Below, piece after piece: positions 1-6,903 of a stretch of DNA of 16,623 nt. A model generated the notes under the pieces. It made no database searches and was not told the DNA's origin. It saw only the letters and a list, made by a program, of their open reading frames with translations. This stretch comes from Pseudomonadota bacterium (GTDB taxonomy: Bacteria > Pseudomonadota > Gammaproteobacteria > Steroidobacterales > Steroidobacteraceae): positions 1-16,623 of the forward strand of contig QGVD01000076.1 in assembly GCA_003242685.1 (NCBI GenBank). The letters are read 5' to 3'. The position numbers were made by a program, and so were the translations under genes. Every line of letters starts with the position of its first letter. Position 1 is the first letter of the stretch.

Positions 1-199
1 CGCCGCGGCGATCGCCTGCGCGCAGTGCGTGAGCTTTCTCGCGGGCGCTCTGCAGCACTGCGCCTTCGATGCGGTGATCGAGCTCGATCCGGTCACGATC
101 GATCTTTCCATCGGCCGCGTGCTGAAACTCCCGCGCTGTGAGGTCTGCGGCTTCAGGACCGATGCAGCACCGCCTCCCGCGGTCCGCGACTGGCTCTGA
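1..199 (+). CDS. C-terminal end of TOMM E1/ThiF-like partner protein (partial)
   Basis: Only the last 66 codons are present, reading from base 2 to a TGA at 197-199. The tail carries VLKLPRC followed by EVCG, a Cys-x-x-Cys pair in the setting that ends many TOMM leader-peptide-binding E1/ThiF-like proteins (usually VLKLPRCPVCG). In that family the protein binds the leader of the precursor peptide and presents the core to the YcaO enzyme; the paired cysteines are thought to belong to a structural zinc site. The stop lies 11 bases before the start of a YcaO gene, which is the expected partner and the main support for the call. The catalytic and peptide-binding parts lie outside the window, so completeness cannot be judged. 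A SagC-type or other ThiF-like variant is equally possible. Confidence 0.68.
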   Translation, partial: AAAIACAQCVSFLAGALQHCAFDAVIELDPVTIDLSIGRVLKLPRCEVCGFRTDAAPPPAVRDWL

Positions 200-210
200 A
201 GGAGCGGCAC

Positions 211-1515
211 GTGCTGTCGGAAGAGCTGCGGCGGGTGTGCACGCGCATGATCGATCCCCGGCTCGGCATCGTGCGGCGGGTGGTCTCCGTCCCGCTGCAG
301 CCAGGCGAGCCGCGCCTCTTCATCGTCGCGGCCCACTGCACGCGGCCGCGCTACTTCGCGCGCAACGATGCCTGCGGTCTCGCTTCGACGGACTACACCG
401 TGCCGGCCGGCGGCGCGGGCTTCGAATACGAGGAAGCCCTCTGGCGTGCGCTCGGTGAGGCGGCCGAGCGCTACGCCGCAGGGATCTGTCCGACGGAACG
501 GCTCGTTACTGCTACCCGCCGCCGGCTGGGTGAGCGTGCGCTACCCGTCGAGCGCCTCATCGGCTTCTCCGACGAGCAGTACTCGCGTGCCGGCTTTCCT
601 TTCGCACGTTTCGACCCGGACGCACCCATGCGCTGGATCGAGGGCTGGAATCTCACCCGCGGTACGCCGAGCTTCCTGCCGGCGTCGCTCGTCTATCTCG
701 GGTACGAGGCCCTCTCGCCGCAGGAGATTCTGCAACCGGGAATCAGCTCCGGCATGGCCGCGGGACGTACCCTGGAGCAGGCACTGCTCGGCGGGATTCT
801 CGAGCTGGTCGAGCGCGACGCGTTCATGGCGGCCTGGCTCCTGAGGCACGTGCCTCGTGCGCTGCCGGAATGCGAGCTCGATGCACTCCTTGCGCCGCGT
901 GAACGGGAGCTTCTGCATCATCCCGGTTTTCGCGTACTCCTGTTCGAAGTCACGACGGACATCGGTCTGCCTGCCGTCATCGCTCTGGTGCAGCCACGCA
1001 ACCGCCGCGCGGCCGTCGTGGGTGCGGGCGCAGGCCTCGCGCTCGCGCGCGCCGCGGCTCGTGCGCTCGTCGAGGCCTTTCAGACGCTCAACTGGGCCAT
1101 CGTGCTCGAGCGCACGCCGCGTGTGCTCGCGCGCGAGGACGTGCGCGATTTCGCGGATCACGTGCGCTTCTACCTCGATCCCGCGAACTTCGCGAAGCTC
1201 GAGTGGTTCTTCGAATCCGTCCCTCGTTCGGCTCGCGGCGCAACGGAATCCGATGCTTCGCCGCGTGACAGCCTGTCCCGTGCACTCGCGCATCTCGAGC
1301 GCGCCGGCTTCGAAATCCACTACGTGGAGACCACCACACCGGACCTGCGATGCCTTGGTTTCCGCACCGTGCGCGTGCTGATCCCGGGGCTGCATCCGCT
1401 CGGCGTCGGCTGGAACCTCGTTCACGAGGACACACGCCGGCTCGCGTGCATCGCGCGCCACTGGGGTGTGCCGATGCCGCGCCGGCTCAATTCCGACCCT
1501 CATCCTTTTCCATAG
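211..1515 (+). CDS. YcaO-domain azoline cyclodehydratase (TOMM biosynthesis, SagD-like)
   Basis: This 434-residue protein belongs to the YcaO superfamily. In TOMM pathways such enzymes use ATP to activate the peptide backbone so that Cys, Ser or Thr side chains cyclise to thiazoline or oxazoline. Visible family features are the helix ALGEAAERYAAG at residues 80-91, the ATP-site stretch SSGMAAG at 179-185 followed by ELVERDAF at 198-205, and an acidic/aromatic block around FADHVRFYLDP at 314-323. The protein ends in DPHPFP, a PxPxP tail typical of TOMM YcaO proteins and known to matter for cyclodehydration. The GTG start at 211 is chosen because AAGGAG at 198-203 sits seven bases upstream, overlapping the previous stop. 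The partner gene lies directly upstream, which favours a TOMM role over ribosome-maturation YcaO proteins. No precursor peptide is visible in the window. Confidence 0.9.
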   Translation: MLSEELRRVCTRMIDPRLGIVRRVVSVPLQPGEPRLFIVAAHCTRPRYFARNDACGLASTDYTVPAGGAGFEYEEALWRALGEAAERYAAGICPTERLVTATRRRLGERALPVERLIGFSDEQYSRAGFPFARFDPDAPMRWIEGWNLTRGTPSFLPASLVYLGYEALSPQEILQPGISSGMAAGRTLEQALLGGILELVERDAFMAAWLLRHVPRALPECELDALLAPRERELLHHPGFRVLLFEVTTDIGLPAVIALVQPRNRRAAVVGAGAGLALARAAARALVEAFQTLNWAIVLERTPRVLAREDVRDFADHVRFYLDPANFAKLEWFFESVPRSARGATESDASPRDSLSRALAHLERAGFEIHYVETTTPDLRCLGFRTVRVLIPGLHPLGVGWNLVHEDTRRLACIARHWGVPMPRRLNSDPHPFP

Positions 1516-1524
1516 GAGAGCTCG

Positions 1525-1962
1525 ATGCGTCGATCATCACTCGCTCTGCTTCCTTTGTGTTGTTCCGCGGTGATTGCGGGTGTCGCGCACGCCGAGGAAG
1601 AGCCCGCGCTGCGGCTGACGCTGCGCAACGTCACGCCCGGCAAGGGTCAGCTCCTCATCGGCGTGTGCCGCCAGGCGGAGTTCCTGGGATCGCGGTGCGC
1701 GTTCACCACGGTAGTGCCGGCGCAGTCCAATCCTCAGGTCATCATCGTTCCGAAGGCGCGGCTCGAGCCGGGCCGCTACGCCGTGCAGGTGGTGCAGGAC
1801 CGCGACTCGGACGGCAAGCTCGACACGAACATGCTGGGCATCCCTTCAGAGCCCGTCGGCTTCAGTCGCAATGCGGTGGGCCGCTTCGGGCCGCCGAAGT
1901 TCGACAGCGCGGCGTTCGACTACGACGGTAAGCCGCTCGATCTCGCCATCGATCTCGGCTGA
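1525..1962 (+). CDS. DUF2141-type secreted protein
   Basis: This 145-residue protein has a clear Sec signal peptide: two arginines, a hydrophobic run to about residue 20, and a likely cut after AHA at 21-23. The mature part matches the DUF2141 pattern in which GQLLIGVC is followed by a disulfide-candidate region, then by YAVQVVQDRDSDGKLDTN and a GIPSEPVGFS block. The stretch DRDSDGKLD has the spacing of a calcium-loop motif (DxDxDGxxD). The family's function is unknown; a small beta-sandwich in the periplasm is a reasonable expectation. AGGAGAG at 1514-1520 overlaps the YcaO stop and serves the ATG, so the gene is very likely co-transcribed with the TOMM enzyme. It may be an accessory or carrier for the product, or an unrelated envelope protein. 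Confidence 0.82.
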   Translation: MRRSSLALLPLCCSAVIAGVAHAEEEPALRLTLRNVTPGKGQLLIGVCRQAEFLGSRCAFTTVVPAQSNPQVIIVPKARLEPGRYAVQVVQDRDSDGKLDTNMLGIPSEPVGFSRNAVGRFGPPKFDSAAFDYDGKPLDLAIDLG

Positions 1963-1992
1963 AGGCGAGCCTTCAGCCGGTTGCATCGGACC

Positions 1993-2658
1993 ATGCTCGA
2001 CGTGCGCGGTCTGACCAAGTCCTACCGGACGCGGGCGGGGTCGCTCACCGTGCTCCGTGACGTTTCGTTCACTGTAGAGCGGAGCACACTCGCAGCGGTG
2101 ATCGGTCCGTCGGGCAGCGGCAAGACGACGCTGCTCAACGTGATCGCCACCATCGACCGTGCCGACGCAGGGCAGATCTGGCTCGATGCCACGCCGCTGC
2201 ATTGCCTGGTCGAGCCGGAGCTGGAGATCGTGCGTCGGCGCGACGTCGGCATCGTGTTCCAGGATTTCGGCCTGCTGCCTGCGCTCACCGCCGCCGAGAA
2301 CGTCGAGATGGCGCTGCTCATGGAGGACGCCTCCCGGCGCAGCCGCCGTGCGCGCGCACTGGAGGCGCTCGATGCCGTCGGTCTCGCAGATCACGCGAAC
2401 CGCTTCCCGCACGAGCTGTCGGGCGGTCAGAAGCAGCGCGTGGGCATCGCCCGGGCGCTCGTGAAGAAACCGCGGCTCGTGCTCGCGGACGAGCCGACCG
2501 CGAACCTCGATTCGCAGAACGCGCTCGCGCTGCTCACGCTCATGCAACGCCTGACGCGAGAGGCGGGTATCGCGTTCCTGGTTGCTACACACGATTCGCG
2601 TCTGCTCGAGGCGGCGGACCGGCGGTTCACGCTCTGCGATGGGCGGCTGACTCCATGA
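1993..2658 (+). CDS. ABC transporter ATP-binding protein (LolD/MacB class)
   Basis: This 221-residue nucleotide-binding subunit has every ABC motif in order: Walker A GPSGSGKTT at 38-46, Q-loop Gln90, signature LSGGQ at 142-146, Walker B LVLADE at 162-167, D-loop NLDS at 171-174 and switch His200. Length and sequence style are those of the LolD/MacB ATPases that pair with FtsX-type permeases. These pumps use ATP in the cytoplasm to drive conformational work in the periplasm (lipoprotein extraction, peptide or siderophore export). The ATG at 1993 is preferred to a TTG four codons upstream because the product then begins MLDVRGLTKSY, as family members do; no strong Shine-Dalgarno is seen for either. 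The stop overlaps the next start as ATGA. The substrate cannot be read from this subunit. Confidence 0.92.
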   Translation: MLDVRGLTKSYRTRAGSLTVLRDVSFTVERSTLAAVIGPSGSGKTTLLNVIATIDRADAGQIWLDATPLHCLVEPELEIVRRRDVGIVFQDFGLLPALTAAENVEMALLMEDASRRSRRARALEALDAVGLADHANRFPHELSGGQKQRVGIARALVKKPRLVLADEPTANLDSQNALALLTLMQRLTREAGIAFLVATHDSRLLEAADRRFTLCDGRLTP

Positions 2659-3881
2659 TCTGGCTGCAGCTCGCCTGGCGGGACCTCTACCGCAACGCGC
2701 GCCGTTCGCTGTTCGCCGTCGGCATCGCGGCCATCGGTGCAGTCGCAGCGATCGCGACGGGCGGTTATCTCCTCAGTACCTTCACCGCGGTGCGGGAGTC
2801 GACCATCCGCGGCGGCGTCGGACATCTGCAGATCGCGACTGCGGACGAGTTCTCCGGGTACGAGGACCGCGTGCTGCAGAACGCGCTCACGCCGCAGGAC
2901 GTCGCACGCATCGAGGATGCCGCAGGTTCATTGCCTGAGGTGGCGTTCTCGCTTCCGAGGCTCGCCTTTCAGGGCATCGTCTCGAACGGCGAACGGAGCC
3001 TCGTGATGCTCGGTGAAGGCGTCGACTCAGGTGCCGAGCGCAGGCTCTCGGCGCTGTACGTACCGATCGTCGAGGGCGAAGGTCTCGATCCACAATCCGA
3101 CGCCTCACCGTTCACGGCAGTCGTCGGGCGGGAGATGGCGCGGCTCCTCGGCATCGGGCCCGGCGACTACGTCACGCTGCTCGCGATCTCGTCGAGCGGC
3201 GGCCTCAATGCCATCGACGTGGAGATCAAGGGGCTGTTCGCGACCGGCTCACCCGAGCTCGATCGCATGCGGCTCCTCGTGCCTCTCGCCGCGGCGCACG
3301 AGCTCCTCCAGTCGGACCGCGTCCGCCGCATCGTGCTCGCGCTCGAGTCCACCGAGGCCACCGCACACGTCAAGCGTGCGCTCGCCGAGCGGCTGCCGGA
3401 TCTCGAAGTGCGGGACTGGCAGGAGCTTTCGCCTTTCTATCGACAGCTCGTCGCGCTCTATCTGCGCCAGGCGGCCGTTCTCGCCGTGGTGCTCGCGACG
3501 GTCGTGCTGCTCGCCGTGTTCACATCGGTTGCGATGGGCGTGATGGAGCGCAGAAGGGACATCGGCATCCTGCTCAGCCTCGGGATTCCTGCGGCGCGCG
3601 TCCGTCGAATGTTCCTGCTCCAGGGCGCGCTGCTCGGCGGTATCGGTGGGATCGGTGGTGCCGTGAGCGCACGCGTCATTCTCTGGATCGTGAACTCGGC
3701 CGGCATCCGCATGCCGCCGGCGCCGGGGCAGACCGAGTCCTATCCGTTGTTCATCGCCTTCGACCCGTCGACTGCGGCTCTGACCGCGGGCGCCCTGTGC
3801 CTGCTGGGGCTCGCTGCGGGCTGGACGGCGAGTCTCCGCGTGACGCGGGAGTCCATCGTCACGGCAATGCATCGGGAGTGA
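2655..3881 (+). CDS. FtsX/MacB-type ABC permease
   Basis: This 408-residue inner-membrane permease has the four-helix FtsX layout: one helix near residues 18-42, a large periplasmic domain at about 45-265, two to three helices between 270 and 350, and a last helix near 373-392. The cytoplasmic coupling segment MERRRDIGILLSLG (297-310) is the classic FtsX-domain signature, and the periplasmic part resembles the MacB core domain. The start is set at the ATG overlapping the ATPase stop (ATGA), giving MIWLQLAWRDLYRNARRS, a normal amphipathic beginning for this family. A much longer open frame upstream is out of frame with the ATPase and is not real. Only one permease gene is present, so the working unit should be a homodimer with the ATPase, as in MacB, rather than a LolC/LolE heterodimer. 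Confidence 0.9.
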   Translation: MIWLQLAWRDLYRNARRSLFAVGIAAIGAVAAIATGGYLLSTFTAVRESTIRGGVGHLQIATADEFSGYEDRVLQNALTPQDVARIEDAAGSLPEVAFSLPRLAFQGIVSNGERSLVMLGEGVDSGAERRLSALYVPIVEGEGLDPQSDASPFTAVVGREMARLLGIGPGDYVTLLAISSSGGLNAIDVEIKGLFATGSPELDRMRLLVPLAAAHELLQSDRVRRIVLALESTEATAHVKRALAERLPDLEVRDWQELSPFYRQLVALYLRQAAVLAVVLATVVLLAVFTSVAMGVMERRRDIGILLSLGIPAARVRRMFLLQGALLGGIGGIGGAVSARVILWIVNSAGIRMPPAPGQTESYPLFIAFDPSTAALTAGALCLLGLAAGWTASLRVTRESIVTAMHRE

Positions 3882-3883
3882 CC

Positions 3884-4639
3884 ATGTGGGGAGCGTCGAT
3901 GAGAGCAGTGGGCCTCGCGATGCTGATCGGCTGCGCGGCGGCGCGTGCCCAGGCACCCGCGTCCCTGCCGGATCCAGAAGAAATACTGCATTTTCTGGAA
4001 GGCGCGCGTGCCTCCGGTGAGCCTTCACAGGTGGAGCTGTCACTCACCACGGTCGAGCCGCGCGGTACGGTCACGCGCCGCTACCGCGTGCTGGACGACG
4101 GTGTGGCGAACACCGTCGTCCAGTTCCTCGATCCGCTCGACCGTGGACAACGGATGCTCGCGACACCCGAGGACATCTGGTTCATCACGCCGCGCATCCG
4201 CCGCGCGATACGCATTCCGCCCGCGCAACGGCTCTTCGGCGAGGCGAGCTATGGAGATCTCGCGCGGGTGCGCTGGGCGCAGGACTACGACGCCGAATTC
4301 GATTCTCCGCACGAGGAAAGCGCCGACGGCGAGATGCGCTGGCGATTGCTGCTCAAGGCACGGCGCACGAGCGCGACGTACCGGACGATCCGCGTGCGTG
4401 TCACTCAGGACACGTGGCTGCCCCGCGGTGCGGAGTTCTACGTCGCGAGCGGCAAGCTCCTCAAGACGGCCGAGTTCCCCGATGCGCGTGTCGAGCACGG
4501 CCGTCTGCGGATCGACACCTGGGTGTTCCGGAGCACGGACGCGCCGCATCGGCATACGGTGCTCCGCATCGAGTCGGTCGAACCGAAGCGCTTTCCGGAG
4601 GCGATGTTCACCCGCCGCTATCTCGAGCTGCACCCGTGA
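3884..4639 (+). CDS. LolA-like outer membrane lipoprotein-sorting protein
   Basis: This 251-residue exported protein resembles the LolA-like family that accompanies FtsX-type ABC systems. The recognisable block runs from VVQFLDPLDRGQRMLATPEDIWFITP (residues 78-103, family Pro/Trp/Tyr pattern) to RLFGEASYGDLAR at 116-128. The predicted fold is a half-barrel that holds a hydrophobic ligand in the periplasm. The N-terminus can be read two ways: signal peptidase I cleavage after AQA at 22-24, or a lipobox LIGC at 14-17 that would make it a lipoprotein. The ATG at 3884 has GGGAG five bases before its spacer; a second ATG at 3899 also has GGGGAG nearby and is a credible alternative. It starts three bases after the permease stop, so it is very likely part of the same transport operon, passing a substrate from the ABC pump towards the outer membrane. 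Confidence 0.8.
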   Translation: MWGASMRAVGLAMLIGCAAARAQAPASLPDPEEILHFLEGARASGEPSQVELSLTTVEPRGTVTRRYRVLDDGVANTVVQFLDPLDRGQRMLATPEDIWFITPRIRRAIRIPPAQRLFGEASYGDLARVRWAQDYDAEFDSPHEESADGEMRWRLLLKARRTSATYRTIRVRVTQDTWLPRGAEFYVASGKLLKTAEFPDARVEHGRLRIDTWVFRSTDAPHRHTVLRIESVEPKRFPEAMFTRRYLELHP

Positions 4640-4646
4640 TGGTGTA

Positions 4647-5972
4647 TCAGAACGCGTACTTGAGCCACGCCTGCAGCGAGCCCTCGGACGGCAGGAAGCT
4701 CAGCTCCGTTCCCTTCCGTCCCAGGTGCATCGAGAGTGAGATCTCCGCAGTGACGCGCCGGCCGAATTCGCGTCCGGCCGAGAGGTTCACGAACGTGCTG
4801 CCGTCCGCGATGCCCGTCCGTGCGAGAGCCGACAGCGAAGCCGTCCCCACGGGCCATGCGACGCGCACGAACAGATAATCGCGCCGTGCGCCGCGCGGCA
4901 GCAGGCTCTTCGCGTCGTATGCGAGATTGACTGCTGCGAGATCGGGCGGCACCCCTTCGAGCATGCCCGGTGCCGCATCCTCTGCGGGTCCCGCAGCATG
5001 GAAGGCGACGAGCGCCTTCCAGAACCCCCATTGCGCGTGGTCGAGACCTGCATCGTCGTGCGACCACTCGAGCGTGACGCTCGTACCCGAAGCGCCGACC
5101 CAGCTCGTGCCGACGACCCAGTGGTCGTAACGTTCGTCTTCGCGCAGGCGCCACGAGCCGTTCGGATCGACGGTATCGAAGACGAGCTCGCGCTCGAGCA
5201 CTCGAAGTGAGATCGGGCGCCGCGTTCCTCGCCGCGTGAATGCGGAGACATGCGCCGTGAGGTCGTCCCGCAGCGTGACGGACGCGGCGAGCCCGAATCC
5301 GGCGCGCTGGTCGTGCGGTTTCTGCACGACGAACGAATACGATGCACGCGGCCGGGTCCAGGTGAGATTGGCGGCGAGCTGGCGCAGGCCGCGGTTGAAA
5401 CCGTCGCTGCGGTGCCGGCTGTCGTCGCTGTAGACGAGCGTGAGATCGAGCTCGCGGCCGATGAAGCCGAGCGCGACGAGCGGCAGGCCTTCGGCGCGCT
5501 CGAGACGATCGGTGACATCGGTGAGATCCGGTGTCTTCTGGAAGAAGCCGAGCGGCGTCGAAGAGAAGGCGACATCCCATGCGAGGATGCGCTTGCCGGC
5601 GATCAGCGTGACGCGATCCGACAAGGCGAAGGACGCTGAGAGTTCCTGCAGGGACACATCGGTGGTTCGATGCTCGCGGTCACCGTTCCACGCCCGGCTG
5701 TGACGGACGCTAGCCCGCCAGCTCAGTGCTCCCATCTCACCGTGAAGCCCCGCGGCGAGCTGAGCGCTCGAGCGCGCCTGACCGAGGAAGTTGCCGGGAT
5801 TGACCGGAGACTCCCGGACCTTCGTCGCGGAATAGAGCGGCAGCACGAACCCGCCGATCTCGGCGTGTGCCGCGGCGCACTGCAGAGCCGCCACGCCTGC
5901 CGCGGCGACCGGCGCGATCCGGCGTCCGTTTCCTCGCGCCTTCCGGACGACCCGACGCAGACCGTGCTCCAT
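4647..5972 (-). CDS. Outer-membrane beta-barrel protein, family not identified
   Basis: This 441-residue protein begins with a long basic n-region and a hydrophobic stretch ending in AAAHA, giving a likely signal peptidase cut at 37/38. The rest is a run of alternating hydrophobic/polar strands with frequent Trp, Tyr and Phe, and it ends in KYAF, the terminal aromatic expected of a BAM-assembled barrel. The pattern LQELSASF then GKRILAWDVAF around residues 110-140 resembles barrels encoded beside LolA-like/ABC operons, but I cannot name the family. An upstream TTG at 6017 stays in frame; I prefer the ATG at 5972 because the signal peptide is then more usual, though neither has a clear Shine-Dalgarno. 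The gene converges on the LolA-like gene with only seven bases between the stops and no terminator. It may be the outer-membrane member of that transport system. Confidence 0.75.
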   Translation of the reverse strand: MEHGLRRVVRKARGNGRRIAPVAAAGVAALQCAAAHAEIGGFVLPLYSATKVRESPVNPGNFLGQARSSAQLAAGLHGEMGALSWRASVRHSRAWNGDREHRTTDVSLQELSASFALSDRVTLIAGKRILAWDVAFSSTPLGFFQKTPDLTDVTDRLERAEGLPLVALGFIGRELDLTLVYSDDSRHRSDGFNRGLRQLAANLTWTRPRASYSFVVQKPHDQRAGFGLAASVTLRDDLTAHVSAFTRRGTRRPISLRVLERELVFDTVDPNGSWRLREDERYDHWVVGTSWVGASGTSVTLEWSHDDAGLDHAQWGFWKALVAFHAAGPAEDAAPGMLEGVPPDLAAVNLAYDAKSLLPRGARRDYLFVRVAWPVGTASLSALARTGIADGSTFVNLSAGREFGRRVTAEISLSMHLGRKGTELSFLPSEGSLQAWLKYAF

Positions 5973-6143
5973 TGCGCGGGACCGTAGCGGGCGCGCGAGG
6001 CGTTCACGAAGAGCCAAACGCGCGGAGTTCGCGCAGATTCGCGGTGACTGCGAAGCTCAAGTGCGAACAGGTGCGTCGACGGTTCCGCAATTACCTGATG
6101 CCGCGGCGCCGAGAACCGCCGGATACGCTCGACACAGAAAGAA

Positions 6144-6166
6144 AAGGGGCCCGCAGAGGGCCCCTT
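6144..6166 (-). terminator. Intrinsic terminator of the hsp20 gene
   Basis: A 9-bp perfect stem (AAGGGGCCC at 6144-6152 with GGGCCCCTT at 6158-6166) closes a GCAGA loop. Read on the minus strand it is followed by TTTTCTTTC, a U-rich tail. It lies 46 bases beyond the small heat-shock gene stop, so it ends that transcript and insulates the barrel gene further along the same strand. Confidence 0.88.
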
Positions 6167-6212
6167 CGCGCGTTCCCGCGGCAGGCGGCGGGCCGCCGTG
6201 CGGCCAGGGCTT

Positions 6213-6650
6213 TCAGGCCGCGATCTTGATCTTCCGCGGCATCGCCTTCGCCTGCTTCGGAATCGTGATCTCGAGAACGCCGTTGCGTCCGGTCGCCTTC
6301 ACACCGTCGGCGTCGACCGTGTCGGGAAGAACGAACCGGCGATAGAAACGTCCGTGTCCGCGCTCGCGACGGGATCTGACCGCCTCGTCGCCTTCCTTCT
6401 TCGTCTCGCCTCGATTTCCCGAGATCGTCAGCACGCCGTCGTCGAGCGTGATGTCCACGCTTTCCGGGTCGACTCCCGGCAGGTCGACATAGAGCTCGAA
6501 GCGGTCTCCGAACTCATGGATGTCGACGGCCGGTACCCAGGCGGCCGTGGCAGCGCTGCTGTCCGCGTTCGTCATGCTGCTGAACACGCGGTTGATCTCG
6601 TCCTGAAGCTGTGAAACCAGGCTCCAGGGTTCGTACCGCATGAGTGCCAT
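6213..6650 (-). CDS. Small heat-shock protein, Hsp20/alpha-crystallin family
   Basis: This 145-residue cytoplasmic holdase chaperone has the alpha-crystallin domain at about residues 38-132. It includes the VDLPGV block (55-60), ITLDDGVLTISG (67-78) and the closing GVLEITIPK at 124-132. The C-terminal tail carries IKI at 141-143, the I-x-I motif that docks neighbouring dimers into larger oligomers. Such proteins bind unfolding proteins during heat stress and hand them to DnaK/ClpB. The start is secured by GGAGGTGA just upstream (6657-6664 on the plus strand). A sigma-32-like promoter and an intrinsic terminator frame the gene as a single transcription unit. Naming it IbpA would need a wider comparison, so I leave the symbol blank. 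Confidence 0.96.
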   Translation of the reverse strand: MALMRYEPWSLVSQLQDEINRVFSSMTNADSSAATAAWVPAVDIHEFGDRFELYVDLPGVDPESVDITLDDGVLTISGNRGETKKEGDEAVRSRRERGHGRFYRRFVLPDTVDADGVKATGRNGVLEITIPKQAKAMPRKIKIAA

Positions 6651-6710
6651 ACCTGCTCACCTCCACAAAACGGATCGAGCGCACGGCCGGAACCGTGCCT
6701 TCTTGTGAGC
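6651..6710 (-). promoter_or_regulatory. hsp20 5' leader with strong Shine-Dalgarno and possible SD-masking fold
   Basis: Upstream of the ATG the transcript reads GGAGGTGAGCAGGT, a strong ribosome-binding site. Further upstream a 6-bp hairpin (6681-6698) is present, and GCUCAC (6710-6705) could pair with GUGAGC (6660-6655), covering the 3' half of the Shine-Dalgarno. A temperature-sensing fold is possible, but the predicted transcription start lies very near 6708, so the pairing partner may be only partly transcribed. Confidence 0.35.
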
Positions 6711-6713
6711 CCC

Positions 6714-6741
6714 AGATGTGGGCAAGCGTGGCCCTTTCAAG
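6714..6741 (-). promoter_or_regulatory. Sigma-32-type heat-shock promoter of hsp20
   Basis: On the minus strand CTTGAAA (6741-6735) is followed after 13 bases by CCACATCT (6721-6714). The known sigma-32 (RpoH) consensus is CTTGAAA, 11-16 bases, CCCCATNT, so the -35 box is perfect and the -10 box has a single mismatch. The start of transcription should fall near 6708, giving a leader of about 57 bases before the hsp20 ATG. Confidence 0.85.
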
Positions 6742-6870
6742 GCCGCGGGCGGCGCAGCAGGAAGGGGGGTACGGCTCTGACGGGATCGGCGCCGCAGAGG
6801 GGCGTCGATCCGGATCGCTCGAAACCGGCGAATCGGCCGGTTCCGGCGGGTCGAGGCGCGGACGTCCGGT

Positions 6871-6887
6871 TGCACCGTTTTCGTGCA
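6871..6887 (+). promoter_or_regulatory. Candidate NtrC (GlnG) binding site upstream of gltB
   Basis: The 17-bp sequence TGCACCGTTTTCGTGCA has perfect 5-bp arms TGCAC and GTGCA separated by seven bases, matching the enteric NtrC pattern TGCACC-N5-GGTGCA at 11 of 12 specified positions. It lies 16 bp upstream of the -35 box of the gltB promoter. NtrC controls nitrogen-assimilation genes, which fits the target. No correctly spaced sigma-54 -24/-12 element is seen, so if the site is used it may act on a sigma-70 promoter. Confidence 0.55.
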
Positions 6888-6903
6888 GGACCGCACGTTT
6901 GCA

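Noticed and set aside
2202..2654. Upstream extension of the permease reading frame inside the ABC ATPase gene
   Set aside because: The extension is out of frame with a complete ATPase and is Arg/Ala-rich noise; the permease begins at the ATG overlapping the ATPase stop.
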